Shown here: positions 25,130 through 32,868 of the stretch, piece after piece | Numbering within the stretch: position 1 is the stretch's first letter | Layout of the letters: each line of letters starts with the position of its first letter | Assembly: GCA_039527025.1 (NCBI GenBank) | Contig: BAAAJN010000010.1 | Location: 62,001 to 126,000, forward strand | DNA from: Microlunatus lacustris | GTDB lineage: Bacteria > Actinomycetota > Actinomycetes > Propionibacteriales > Propionibacteriaceae | Direction of reading: 5' to 3' | DNA length: 64,000 nucleotides | Notes under the pieces: generated by a model | What the model was told of the DNA's origin: nothing | What the model saw: only the letters and a program-made list of their open reading frames with translations | Database searches by the model: none | Program-made: the position numbers and the translations under genes

Positions 25130-26055
25130 TCAGACCACCGGCCGCCCCCGCCAGGCCGCGTCCAGCACGGCCAGCACGGCGGCGGCCAGCAGGCCGGCGC
25201 CCAGCACCAGGTCGCCGAACTCGGCGTAGGGGTCGAGGTGGACGGTGGTGCTGCCGTCGCGGACCAGGGCCGCGTAGGCGAGCACGGTCATCGTCAGCAG
25301 CGAGTTGGTCAGCACCAGCAGCACGCGCATCGGCCGGGGGAAGCGGCGTGAGCTGCCGTTGCCCCGACCGGCACCGGTGAACAGGTCCCAGGTGAGGCCG
25401 ACCAGCAGCAGGGCGGCGCCCGAGAAGCCGAGCAGCACCCCGAGCGGGTCGGCCAGCAGGGTGCGGTGCGCGGACAGCGTCGACAGGGCGAGAACGCCGG
25501 CGAAGGAGAGCGCCCGCACCGGGGTGAGCCGGCGGCGCACCAGGCAGACGGCGACGGCGACCAGCACCACCACCGTGGTGACCAGGTTAGGCGCGTCCGG
25601 GTCCGTCGTGCCCGCCACCCGGTCCCCCAGCACCAGGCTGCGGGCCAGCGCGACGAGGACGACCCCGGTGCTGCCCAGCACCAGCGCCCGGACGGGGTCG
25701 ACCAGCACCCCGACCAGTGACGGCAGGTCGTCGACCCAGGTCTGGCCCTCGACGCCGCTCGGGGAGAGGGAGACCAGCACGGGCACGGTGGCGGCCAGCA
25801 GCTGGATGGGCAGGTTCACCACGATCAGCGCGACGGCGACCGGGAAGCCGACCGAGCCCAGCTCGTCGCCCAGCCCGCCCACCACCGGCTCCGCCGCGCG
25901 ACGGCGCGCAGTCCGCAGCAGCCAGGTCCCGGCGACGGCGACGCCGCCGGCCACCAGCGCACGACGACGCCCAGCAGGGCGCCGACCACGGCCGGGCGAC
26001 GAGCGGCAGCCACCACGGGCGGCGGGGCACCGGGGGAGTCGCGGCGGCCGGTCAC
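25130..26055 (-). CDS. polytopic membrane protein, frameshifted near its N-terminus
   Basis: A hydrophobic protein with about eight predicted helices, for example around AVALIVVNLPIQLLAATVPV, VTTVVVLVAVAVCLV, GVLLGFSGAALLLVGL and LVLGAGLLAAAVLAVL. I do not recognise the family. The reading frame is open from about 25960 to 25130, but the likely start (GTG at 26055, MTGRRDSPG) is in another frame; both join naturally around 25955-25965 if one base is added. The sequence therefore carries a one-base deletion, either a real mutation or a base-call error. A shorter product could begin at an internal GTG just after the shift. It lies between serB and adnA on the same strand. Confidence 0.55.
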
Positions 26056-26135
26056 GAGGCCGAAGACTGTCCGGTCCCCTCCCCCACGGCGTCATGCCGG
26101 CAGAGCGCGGGGGTCGCAGCGAGGCGTTCTGCCGA

Positions 26136-27350
26136 TCAGCTGAGGGCCGTCTCCGCGCCCCGGTCGACGTCGGTGCCGCGGATGCCGAGCATGAAGAGGA
26201 TGGCGTCGAGGTAGGGCACCGAGACGGTGGTGTCGGCCTGCGCGCGGACCACCGGCTTGGCGTTGAAGGCGATGCCGAGCCCGGCCGCCGCCAGCATGTC
26301 CAGGTCGTTGGCGCCGTCCCCGACCGCGACGGTCTGGGAGAGCGGGACCCCCGCGGCCGCGGCGATCTCGGCGAGCAGCCGGGCCTTGCCGGCCCGGTCC
26401 ACCACCGGGCCCTCCACCTCGCCGGTCAGCACGCCGTCGACGACGCCCAGGCCGTTGGCGTAGGAGTGGTCGAGGTCCAGCTCGGCGCGCAGCCGGTCGG
26501 TGAAGGGGGTGAACCCGCCGCTGACGATGCCCACCGTGAAGCCGAGCCGCTTGAGCGTGCGGACGAAGGTGCGCGCGCCGGGGGTGAGCCGGATCCGGCC
26601 CTGCACCCGCTCGACGGCGGCCTCGTCCAGCCCGGCCAGCAGCCGGACGCGTTCCCGCAGCGACCCCTCGAAGTCCAGCTCCCCGGCCATCGCCCGGGCG
26701 GTGATGGCGGCGACCTCGGCGAGCCGGCCGGCCTCGTCGGCCAGCAGCTCGATCACCTCGTCCATGATCAGCGTCGAGTCGACGTCCATCACGACCAGCC
26801 GCTTGGCCCGCCGCTCCAGACCGTTGACCTGGACGGCGACGTCGACGCCGTGCTCGCGGGCCACCTCGACCAGGGCGCGCCGCATGGCCTCGACGTCGCC
26901 GGCGATCACCACCAGGTCGTAGGCGGTCACCGGCGTGGTCGCCAGCCGGACCACGCGGTCGATGTTGCCGCCGGTACCCGCCACCGCCGTGGCCACGGCG
27001 GCCAGCGCGGAGGCGGACAGCGGGCGGCCGAGGACGGTGACCGCGTGCCGGACCAGCTGGGCCCGCCGCGACCGGGCCTCGACCCGCTCGAACTCGATCC
27101 GCAGGTCCTGGGTGAAGCCCCAGTAGAGGACGTCGCGGAGCAGCCTGTCGTCGGCCCCGGCCAGCCGGACGAGCACGTCGAGGGTCAGCCGCTCGCGGAC
27201 CACGAGCTGCTCCATGTCCTCGAGCACGGCGCCGGCGTCGCCGAGCAGCTGCAGCAGCTCGGCGGTGACCCGCGGCCGGTCGGCGCCGTAGACGCGGATC
27301 AGCAGAGGCCGCTCGCCCCCTGGCTCGAGGGCTGGGGTCGGGACGCTCAC
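26136..27350 (-). CDS. serB: phosphoserine phosphatase with tandem ACT domains (SerB2 type)
   Basis: 404 residues. Two ACT-like regulatory domains (about residues 12-95 and 100-175) precede a HAD phosphatase with motif I MDVDSTLIMDEV near 188, VSGGFTPF near 278 and motif IV GDGANDLDM near 350. It removes phosphate from phosphoserine in the last step of serine synthesis, and the ACT domains suggest feedback by serine, as known for mycobacterial SerB2. Its GTG overlaps the stop of the pirin gene (GTGA), so the two form an operon. Confidence 0.92.
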   Translation of the reverse strand: MSVPTPALEPGGERPLLIRVYGADRPRVTAELLQLLGDAGAVLEDMEQLVVRERLTLDVLVRLAGADDRLLRDVLYWGFTQDLRIEFERVEARSRRAQLVRHAVTVLGRPLSASALAAVATAVAGTGGNIDRVVRLATTPVTAYDLVVIAGDVEAMRRALVEVAREHGVDVAVQVNGLERRAKRLVVMDVDSTLIMDEVIELLADEAGRLAEVAAITARAMAGELDFEGSLRERVRLLAGLDEAAVERVQGRIRLTPGARTFVRTLKRLGFTVGIVSGGFTPFTDRLRAELDLDHSYANGLGVVDGVLTGEVEGPVVDRAGKARLLAEIAAAAGVPLSQTVAVGDGANDLDMLAAAGLGIAFNAKPVVRAQADTTVSVPYLDAILFMLGIRGTDVDRGAETALS

Positions 27351-28081
27351 GCGGTGAACGTCCAGACCAGCAGCTCGGCCTCGGCGACGGCGGTCGCCCG
27401 CAGCGCAGCCTCCCCCGTCACCCGGAGCGAGTCGCCGGCGACCAGCGACCCGACCGCTTCGAGGTCGACCGCCCCCCGCAGGACGAAGAGGTGGGCCCGC
27501 GGGCCGGCGGGCAGGCGCCGCGTGGTGCCGGGGCCCAGCACACCCACCCAGAGGGTGGAGCCGGCGCTGCCCAGGGTGACCGCGGCGTCTGGGTGGCCGC
27601 CCCCGGCGACCGGCACCCAGTCGGTGGCGAGCGCCGAGGGCTCGACGTGGCCCTGGCCGTAGCTGGGCGGCAGCCCGGGCTCGTCCGGTCGCAGCCACAT
27701 CTGCACGAAGCGGGCAGGCGCCGCGGGGCGGTCGTGGTCGAGCACGGCGGCGTCGTTCCGCTCGGCGTGCACGACGCCGGACCCCGCACTGAGCCGCTGG
27801 GCCAGCCCCGGCACGACGACCCCGCGGTGCCCGGTGGAATCGGCGTGCACCAGGGAGCCCTCGGCCACCCAGGTGAGGATCTCGGCGTCGGCGTGCGGGT
27901 GGTCGTCGAACCCGCGGCCGGCGAGCAGCGACTCCTCGTTGAGCACCAGCAGGGGGCCGTGCCCGACGTGCTCGGGGTCGTAGTGGGCACCGAAGGAGAA
28001 GACGTGCGCCGTCTCGATCCCCGGCGCCGAGGTGCGGAAGCGGTCCGCGGCGCGCCGCAGCTGCAGCAGGGGGTCGCTCAC
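27347..28081 (-). CDS. pirin-family bicupin protein
   Basis: 244 residues with the pirin/YhaK N-terminal cupin signature: FDDHPHADAEILTWV supplies metal-binding His and Glu residues, with HAERN further on. Pirins include quercetin dioxygenases and redox-sensing regulators; the substrate is unknown. GATACT on the minus strand lies six bases before the GTG, so the mRNA is probably leaderless. It is the first gene of a pirin-serB operon and divergent from the DUF427 gene. Confidence 0.85.
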   Translation of the reverse strand: MSDPLLQLRRAADRFRTSAPGIETAHVFSFGAHYDPEHVGHGPLLVLNEESLLAGRGFDDHPHADAEILTWVAEGSLVHADSTGHRGVVVPGLAQRLSAGSGVVHAERNDAAVLDHDRPAAPARFVQMWLRPDEPGLPPSYGQGHVEPSALATDWVPVAGGGHPDAAVTLGSAGSTLWVGVLGPGTTRRLPAGPRAHLFVLRGAVDLEAVGSLVAGDSLRVTGEAALRATAVAEAELLVWTFTA

Positions 28082-28087
28082 GCAGCC

Positions 28088-28093
28088 AGTATC
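28088..28093 (-). promoter_or_regulatory. -10 box for the leaderless pirin gene
   Basis: GATACT on the minus strand ends six bases before the GTG at 28081. Confidence 0.45.
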
Positions 28094-28118
28094 GCCGGGC
28101 TGGCGTGGAGCGCCCGTC

Positions 28119-28124
28119 TAGGCT
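28119..28124 (+). promoter_or_regulatory. -10 box for the leaderless DUF427 gene
   Basis: TAGGCT ends six bases before the ATG at 28131. Confidence 0.5.
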
Positions 28125-28130
28125 CAGCCC

Positions 28131-28631
28131 ATGGCCTCCCGACCCGTGCCCGACGCGATCGCCCCCGGCCAGGAATCGGTGTGGGACTACCCGCGACCGC
28201 CCGCCCTGGTGCCCAGCGAGGAGCTGGTGACCGTCGTGCTCGGCGGGGTGGAGATCTGCGAGACCTCGACCAGCTGGCGGGTGCTGGAGACGTCGCACCC
28301 GCCCACCTACTACCTCCCCCGCAGCGCCTTCCGCGACGGGGCTCTGGTGCCCGCGCGGGGCAGCTCGTTCTGCGAGTGGAAGGGCGAGGCGTCCTACCTC
28401 GACGTCGTCGGCGGCACCACCGTGCGGCCGCAGGCGGCCTGGCACTACCCGCAGCCCAGCCCCCGGTTCTCCGCGCTGCGGGGGCACGTCGCGCTGTACC
28501 CCGGCCTGATGGACTACTGCCTGGTCGACGGCGAGAAGGTCGAGCCCCAGCCGGGCGGCTTCTACGGCGGCTGGATCACCTCGGCCGTGGTCGGGCCGTT
28601 CAAGGGCAGCCCCGGCAGCAACGGCTGGTGA
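28131..28631 (+). CDS. DUF427 domain protein
   Basis: 166 residues of the DUF427 family, with the typical ETSHPPTYYLP, FCEWKG and AWHYPQP blocks. The family is a small β-fold of unknown activity, common in actinobacteria. It overlaps the alkyltransferase-like gene by four bases (GTGA), suggesting shared expression. No membrane or signal segment is visible. Confidence 0.88.
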   Translation: MASRPVPDAIAPGQESVWDYPRPPALVPSEELVTVVLGGVEICETSTSWRVLETSHPPTYYLPRSAFRDGALVPARGSSFCEWKGEASYLDVVGGTTVRPQAAWHYPQPSPRFSALRGHVALYPGLMDYCLVDGEKVEPQPGGFYGGWITSAVVGPFKGSPGSNGW

Positions 28632-28981
28632 CCGACGAGCCGGCCCCCGGGACCGAGGACCGGGAGGCCTACGTCGAGGCGGTGCTGCGGCTGGTCGAGC
28701 AGGTCCCCGCCGGGCGGGTGACCACCTACGGCGACCTCGCCGACGCCGTCGGTCGCGGCGGTCCGCGCCAGGTCGGGCAGGTGCTGGCGACCTGGGGCGG
28801 GGGCGTCCCGTGGTGGCGCGTGGTGCGGGCCGACGGCTCCCCGGCGCGCGGGCACGAGGCGGAGGCACTGCGCCGGCTGGCCGCGGAGGGAACTCCGCTG
28901 CGCGGTCCGCGCGTTGTCCTGGCGCAGGCGCGGCACGGGCACGGCGAGCCCCGGTCCGACGCCAGTTCTGGCACGTCCTGA
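28628..28981 (+). CDS. alkyltransferase-like (ATL) DNA-damage-binding protein
   Basis: 117 residues matching the C-terminal half of O6-alkylguanine-DNA alkyltransferase: VEQVPAGRVTTYGDLADAVG, the arginine-finger region and GGGVPWWRVVRADG. The active-site Cys of the PCHR motif is replaced by Trp (PWWRV), the mark of ATL proteins, which bind alkylated bases and pass them to nucleotide excision repair without repairing them. The M. tuberculosis relative (Rv3204) is in the same neighbourhood. It is coupled to the DUF427 gene. Confidence 0.88.
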   Translation: MTDEPAPGTEDREAYVEAVLRLVEQVPAGRVTTYGDLADAVGRGGPRQVGQVLATWGGGVPWWRVVRADGSPARGHEAEALRRLAAEGTPLRGPRVVLAQARHGHGEPRSDASSGTS

Positions 28982-28999
28982 TCTTGTTCCCGCCGGGGG

Positions 29000-29024
29000 T
29001 TCACAACGCGGTCACAGTTGTGAA
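29000..29024 (+). promoter_or_regulatory. inverted and direct repeats upstream of cspA
   Basis: TTCACAAC (29000-29007) and GTTGTGAA (29017-29024) are an exact 8-base inverted repeat with a 9-base spacer. Within it TTCACA and GTCACA form a direct repeat five bases apart. It lies just upstream of the cspA promoter candidate and could be an operator; it could also be a weak terminator of the ATL gene. Confidence 0.4.
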
Positions 29025-29039
29025 AGGGTGTGCTTGCTG

Positions 29040-29067
29040 TTGCAAGTGGTCTGTGTCGTGGTACGTG
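29040..29067 (+). promoter_or_regulatory. cspA promoter candidate
   Basis: TTGCAA (29040-29045) and TACGTG (29062-29067) are 16 bases apart, giving a 5' UTR of about 100 bases, typical of cold-shock genes. Confidence 0.45.
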
Positions 29068-29113
29068 CTACGCCCCCAGAACTATTGCGTGGGCGTCAGT
29101 CATCACCCTGGTG

Positions 29114-29129
29114 CCCGACAGCAGTCGGG
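29114..29129 (+). other. hairpin in the cspA 5' UTR
   Basis: CCCGAC and GTCGGG form a 6-bp stem with the tetraloop AGCA. Cold-shock leaders often fold in a temperature-dependent way; no more can be said from sequence alone. Confidence 0.4.
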
Positions 29130-29173
29130 GTCGTGAGGTGCGATCCCGGATGCCAGATCATAGGGAGATTCAC

Positions 29174-29377
29174 ATGGCTCAGGGAACCGTCAAGTGGTTC
29201 AACGCCGAGAAGGGCTACGGCTTCATCGCCGTGGACGGCGGCGGCCCGGACGTTTTCGTCCACTACAGCGCGATCGAGTCGACGGGTTTCCGGACCCTCG
29301 ACGAGGGCCAGCGCGTCGAGTTCCAGACCACGCAGGGTCCGAAGGGCCCGCAGGCCGACCAGGTTCACGCCATCTGA
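29174..29377 (+). CDS. cspA: cold-shock protein (CspA family)
   Basis: 67 residues, the standard size. RNA-binding motifs RNP1 (KGYGFI) and RNP2 (VFVHYSAI) are intact, and the N-terminus MAQGTVKWFNAEKG is that of actinobacterial Csp proteins. It binds single-stranded RNA and DNA and melts RNA structure. AGGGAGA precedes the ATG. The long leader and the very strong terminator at 29405-29446 suggest high, separately controlled expression. Confidence 0.95.
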   Translation: MAQGTVKWFNAEKGYGFIAVDGGGPDVFVHYSAIESTGFRTLDEGQRVEFQTTQGPKGPQADQVHAI

Positions 29378-29404
29378 GCTGAGTCACCCGCACTGCTTGC
29401 AGGA

Positions 29405-29446
29405 ACACGAAAGCCCCCGTGCCTCTCGGCACGGGGGCTTTCGTGT
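29405..29446 (+). terminator. strong hairpin terminator after cspA
   Basis: A 19-bp perfect stem (arms beginning ACACGAAAGCCCCC) with a TCTC loop lies 27 bases after the cspA stop. The stem ends in A- and T-rich steps on both sides, so it could work in both directions. Confidence 0.88.
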
Positions 29447-29477
29447 CTGATTCCTACGGTCACGAGCCCAGCCGCAC

Positions 29478-29568
29478 CGCTCTTCGCGCCTCTTGACGGA
29501 GGAGGAGCGGCCGGACACGCACTTCGTCCGGCCGCGACGACGACGCCGGAGGATCAGAGCGAAGAGCG
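29478..29568. repeat. nested inverted repeats between cspA and moeZ
   Basis: Outer arms CGCTCTTCGC (29478-29487) and GCGAAGAGCG (29559-29568) enclose an inner 10-bp hairpin (GCGGCCGGAC at 29507-29516 with GTCCGGCCGC at 29526-29535). The inner hairpin is a likely terminator of moeZ, which ends at 29591 on the minus strand. The nested layout could also be a relic of a small mobile palindrome. No gene is visible in 29447-29590. Confidence 0.5.
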
Positions 29569-29590
29569 CGTCCGAGCGGAGCGAGGACCA

Positions 29591-30787
29591 TCAATACGCG
29601 GGCTGGCTCGGGTCGATCGAGTTGACCCAGGCGCTCACGCCGCCGCCGACGTGCACGGCGTTGTCGAGGCCGGCACCGCGGACGATGGCCAGCACCTCGG
29701 CGGACCGGATGCCGGTCTTGCAGTAGAGGACGACCTGCTTGTCCTGCGGCAGCTGGGACAGCGCCTCGCCGGTCTGGAAGTCGCCCTTGGGGATCAGCAC
29801 CGAGCCGGGGATCTGGTTGATGTCCCGCTCGACCTTCTCCCGCACGTCGATCAGCACGAAGTCCTTCTCGCCCTGCTCGCGGGCGTTCAGCCAGTCCTCG
29901 AGCTGCTGGACGCCGACGGTGTGCCCGGCGACGGCCTCGGCGGCCTCGTCGGTAATCGCGCCGCAGAAGGCGTCGTAGTCGATGAGCTCGGTGACCGTCG
30001 GGTTCTCCCCGCAGACGGCGCAGTTCGGGTCCTTGCGGATCTTCAGCTGCTGCCAGCTCATCTCGAGCGCGTCGTAGATCTGCAGCCGCCCGACCAGCGG
30101 CTCGCCGATGCCGGCCAGCAGCTTGAGCGCCTCGGTGACCTGGGTGGCGCCGATCGAGGCGCAGAGCACGCCGAGCACGCCGCCCTCGGCGCAGCTGGGC
30201 ACCATGCCGGGGGGCGGGGGCTCCGGGTAGAGGCAGCGGTAGCACGGGCCCTGGTCGGCCCAGAACACGCTGACCTGGCCGTCGAAGCGGAAGATCGAGC
30301 CCCACACGTACGGCTTGTGCAGCAGCACGGCGGCGTCGTTGACCAGGTAGCGGGTGGCGAAGTTGTCGGTGCCGTCCACGATCAGGTCGTACTGGGAGAA
30401 GATCTCGAAGACGTTGTCGTTGTCCAGCCGGACGTCGTGCACGACCACGTCGACGTACGGGTTGGCCTCGGCGATCGACTCCTTCGCCGACTGCGCCTTG
30501 GACTTCCCGATGTCGGACTGGCCGTGGATGATCTGGCGCTGCAGGTTCGACTCGTCGACGGTGTCGAACTCGACGATGCCGAGCGTGCCCACCCCGGCCG
30601 CGGCCAGGTAGAGCAGCGCGGGGCTGCCGAGACCGCCGGCGCCGATGACGAGCACCTTGGCGTTCTTGAAGCGCTTCTGGCCGTCCATGCCCACGTCCGG
30701 GATGATCAGGTGACGGCTGTACCGGCGCACCTCGTCGATGCTCAGCTCGGCAGCGGGTTCCACCAACGGCGGCAGGGCCACGGTCAT
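29591..30787 (-). CDS. moeZ: MoeZ: adenylyltransferase-sulfurtransferase (E1-like plus rhodanese)
   Basis: 398 residues. The E1-like half has GAGGLGSPALLYLAAAG, the ATP-binding R residues of SNLQRQIIHG, the conserved DGTDNFATRYLVNDA and two CxxC zinc pairs (CYRC, CAVC). The rhodanese half carries the active loop CKTGIRS near residue 348. MoeZ activates and loads sulfur onto small carrier proteins for molybdopterin, cysteine or thiamine-type pathways. The M. tuberculosis counterpart Rv3206c is in the same region. GAGGAG precedes the ATG. Confidence 0.92.
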   Translation of the reverse strand: MTVALPPLVEPAAELSIDEVRRYSRHLIIPDVGMDGQKRFKNAKVLVIGAGGLGSPALLYLAAAGVGTLGIVEFDTVDESNLQRQIIHGQSDIGKSKAQSAKESIAEANPYVDVVVHDVRLDNDNVFEIFSQYDLIVDGTDNFATRYLVNDAAVLLHKPYVWGSIFRFDGQVSVFWADQGPCYRCLYPEPPPPGMVPSCAEGGVLGVLCASIGATQVTEALKLLAGIGEPLVGRLQIYDALEMSWQQLKIRKDPNCAVCGENPTVTELIDYDAFCGAITDEAAEAVAGHTVGVQQLEDWLNAREQGEKDFVLIDVREKVERDINQIPGSVLIPKGDFQTGEALSQLPQDKQVVLYCKTGIRSAEVLAIVRGAGLDNAVHVGGGVSAWVNSIDPSQPAY

Positions 30788-30897
30788 CTCTCCTCGGTCG
30801 TCCAGGGCGTCAGGAATGACGTGCGATCTTCTCCTCGAACGTCTGCCCCGGGCCGGCTATTCCGACCGGTGGACCGACGTCCCGCCGGCTGGACAGG

Positions 30898-31809
30898 TCA
30901 ACGTTGCACGGCCTTGACCACGGTGAGCGCTCGGGTGACCTCGTCGCGGTCCAGCCGGTCGTCGGCCAGCGCCCAGACGAACTCCATCATCGAGCGCACC
31001 ACCACCCAGCCGCGGACCCGGTCCTCGTCGAGCTCCGCCGCGTCGACCACCGTCTCCAGCCGCGCCACCAGGGCGCCCCGCAGGTCGTGCGAGGCCACCG
31101 CTTCCGCCCACCGGTTGGTCAGCAGGGGTGCCACCTCGAAGGCCGGGTCACCGGCCAGCGGGGCGGCGTCGATGGCCAGCCACTCCCCCGCCCGCTCACC
31201 GAGCCCGGCCAGCACGTTGCCGTAGTGCAGGTCGTTGTGCAGCAGCGCGCGGTCCGTGCCCGGATCCTGCGCCAGCTCCCGGGCCAGCCCGGCGGCCTGG
31301 TCGACGAACCGGCGGGGGGCCACCCCGGTCCCGGCCAGCGCCGCCAGCTCGACCGACCAGCCCCGGGCGATGGCGGACAGCCGGTCCAGCTGCGGCAGCG
31401 GCGGCCGGTGCAGCCGGCCGTACAGCCCGGCGACCACCTCGCAGGCCTCCAGCACGTCCACGCTCTCCAGGTCGCGCTCGGCGTCCGCCCGCTCCATCAG
31501 CAGCACCCCCCGGCGCGGGTCAGCCCGCAGCAGGGCGACCGCCCCGTGGCCGGACCAGGCTCGCAGGGCCAGGTGCAGGTGCTCCTGGTCGTGGTGCGGC
31601 CAACCGAGCCGTAGCGCCGCCGGCTCGCCGTCGGCGGTCCGCACCCGGAGCACCAGCGCGCTCACCCCGGCCCGCCCCGGACCGTCGGCCACCAGCTGCC
31701 AGTCCTCCAGCACGTCCCGCACGAGCCGCGGCAGGGCGTCCAACCAGCGGGTCCAGCCCTCCCCCCGGTAGCCGTGCTCGAGCAGCGGGGCTGGCAGCGA
31801 GAGGTCCAC
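30898..31809 (-). CDS. aminoglycoside phosphotransferase-family kinase (streptomycin 6-kinase-like)
   Basis: 303 residues. The catalytic loop HNDLHYGNVL near residue 192 and the metal site IDAAPLAGDPAFEVAPLL near 215 are those of the APH(6)/hydroxyurea phosphotransferase family. The family transfers phosphate from ATP to streptomycin or to similar small alcohols. Whether it confers resistance is unknown. TACGGT lies six bases before the GTG, indicating a leaderless mRNA. It is divergent from the LigD polymerase gene. Confidence 0.8.
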   Translation of the reverse strand: MDLSLPAPLLEHGYRGEGWTRWLDALPRLVRDVLEDWQLVADGPGRAGVSALVLRVRTADGEPAALRLGWPHHDQEHLHLALRAWSGHGAVALLRADPRRGVLLMERADAERDLESVDVLEACEVVAGLYGRLHRPPLPQLDRLSAIARGWSVELAALAGTGVAPRRFVDQAAGLARELAQDPGTDRALLHNDLHYGNVLAGLGERAGEWLAIDAAPLAGDPAFEVAPLLTNRWAEAVASHDLRGALVARLETVVDAAELDEDRVRGWVVVRSMMEFVWALADDRLDRDEVTRALTVVKAVQR

Positions 31810-31815
31810 GCCGTC

Positions 31816-31821
31816 ACCGTA
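31816..31821 (-). promoter_or_regulatory. -10 box for the leaderless phosphotransferase gene
   Basis: TACGGT on the minus strand ends six bases before the GTG at 31809. Confidence 0.45.
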
Positions 31822-31841
31822 GGTGGTGCCAGACTGCGCGC

Positions 31842-32858
31842 ATGGTCCAGGCGGAGGAACCGGCGCGCGACGTCACCACCGAGGTCGACGGCCGGGTGCT
31901 CGGGCTGACCAACCTGGACAAGGTGCTCTACCCCGCCACCGGCTGGACCAAGGCCGAGGTGGTCAGCTACTACCTGCAGGTGGCGCCGACGATCCTCCCC
32001 CACGTCCAGGACCGGGCCATGACGCGGCTGCGCTACCCCGACGGCGTCCGCTACGACGAGCCGCGCGAGGAGCGCGGCGGCACCACCCCGCCCCCCAGCG
32101 GCGCCTTCTACGAGAAGAACGCGCCGGCCGGCACGCCGCCCTGGGTGCCTCGGCAGCGGGTGGGCACCAGCGACGGGATCATCGACTACGTCGTCGTCGA
32201 CGAGCCGGCCACCCTGGTCTGGCTGGCCAACCTGGCCGCGCTGGAGCTGCACACGCCGCAGTGGACGATCTCCAGCGGCACCCCGGGCGCCGACGGCGTG
32301 CTGGACCTGCCGGCTGAGGAGCCCCGGCCCGGCGAGCCGCTGGCCGACCGGGTGGTCGTCGACCTCGACCCGGGCGCGGGCATGACGATCGTGGAGACGG
32401 CGCGGGCCGCCCTGCTGGTCGCCGCGGAACTGGCCGCGGACGGGCTGGTCCCGGTGCCGCAGAGCTCGGGCAGCAAGGGGATCCAGGTCTACGCGGCCAT
32501 CGCCCCGTGCCGCAGCCGGGACGCCTGGGCCTACACCAGGCGGCTGAACGCCACGATGGCCCGCCGCCAGCCGGACTTCTTCGTCGCCGCCATGTCGGTG
32601 GAGCAGCGCCGGGGCCGGATCTACGTCGACCACAACCAGAACCTGGCGGCCCGCAACACCATCGCGCCCTACAGCCTCCGCGGCCGGGAGCGGCCCTCGG
32701 TGGCGACGCCGGTCACCTGGGACGAGGTGGGCGCGGTGACCGGGCCGGAGGACCTGCGCTTCTCCCCGGACGAGGTGCTGGCCCGGCTGGCGGAGCACGG
32801 CGACCTGGCCGACGACCTGCTCGGCGAGGCCCGTCCGCCCCTACCTACGGACCAGTAG
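31842..32858 (+). CDS. stand-alone LigD polymerase domain (NHEJ primase-polymerase)
   Basis: 338 residues with the archaeo-eukaryotic primase fold of LigD-POL: LTNLDKVLYPATGWTKAEVV at the start, the metal-binding pair in VVVDLDPG near residue 172, SGSKGIQVYA, and the DHNQNLAARNTIAPYS block near 265. No ligase or phosphoesterase domain is attached. Such enzymes add ribonucleotides and bridge ends in non-homologous end joining; stand-alone versions (PolD/Prim-Pol) also act in gap filling. No Ku gene is visible in the window. The ATG is at 31842; the frame further upstream is antisense to the kinase gene. Confidence 0.88.
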   Translation: MVQAEEPARDVTTEVDGRVLGLTNLDKVLYPATGWTKAEVVSYYLQVAPTILPHVQDRAMTRLRYPDGVRYDEPREERGGTTPPPSGAFYEKNAPAGTPPWVPRQRVGTSDGIIDYVVVDEPATLVWLANLAALELHTPQWTISSGTPGADGVLDLPAEEPRPGEPLADRVVVDLDPGAGMTIVETARAALLVAAELAADGLVPVPQSSGSKGIQVYAAIAPCRSRDAWAYTRRLNATMARRQPDFFVAAMSVEQRRGRIYVDHNQNLAARNTIAPYSLRGRERPSVATPVTWDEVGAVTGPEDLRFSPDEVLARLAEHGDLADDLLGEARPPLPTDQ

Positions 32859-32861
32859 GGT
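32844..32861 (+). promoter_or_regulatory. leaderless promoter and operator of the second TetR gene
   Basis: The -10 box TAGGGT (32856-32861) ends seven bases before the GTG at 32869. An inverted repeat CCTAC-N6-GTAGG (32844-32859) overlaps it, suggesting autorepression. Both lie across the 3' end of the LigD polymerase gene. Confidence 0.55.
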
Positions 32862-32868
32862 GACGGGC

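Noticed and set aside
29000..29024. CRP/cAMP-type site at the cspA promoter
   Set aside because: The half-sites are in the opposite orientation (TCACA outward, TGTGA inward) compared with the TGTGA-N6-TCACA consensus.
31128..31841. N-terminal extension of the LigD polymerase frame
   Set aside because: It is antisense to the phosphotransferase gene and Arg/Pro-rich; the conserved domain begins right after the ATG at 31842.
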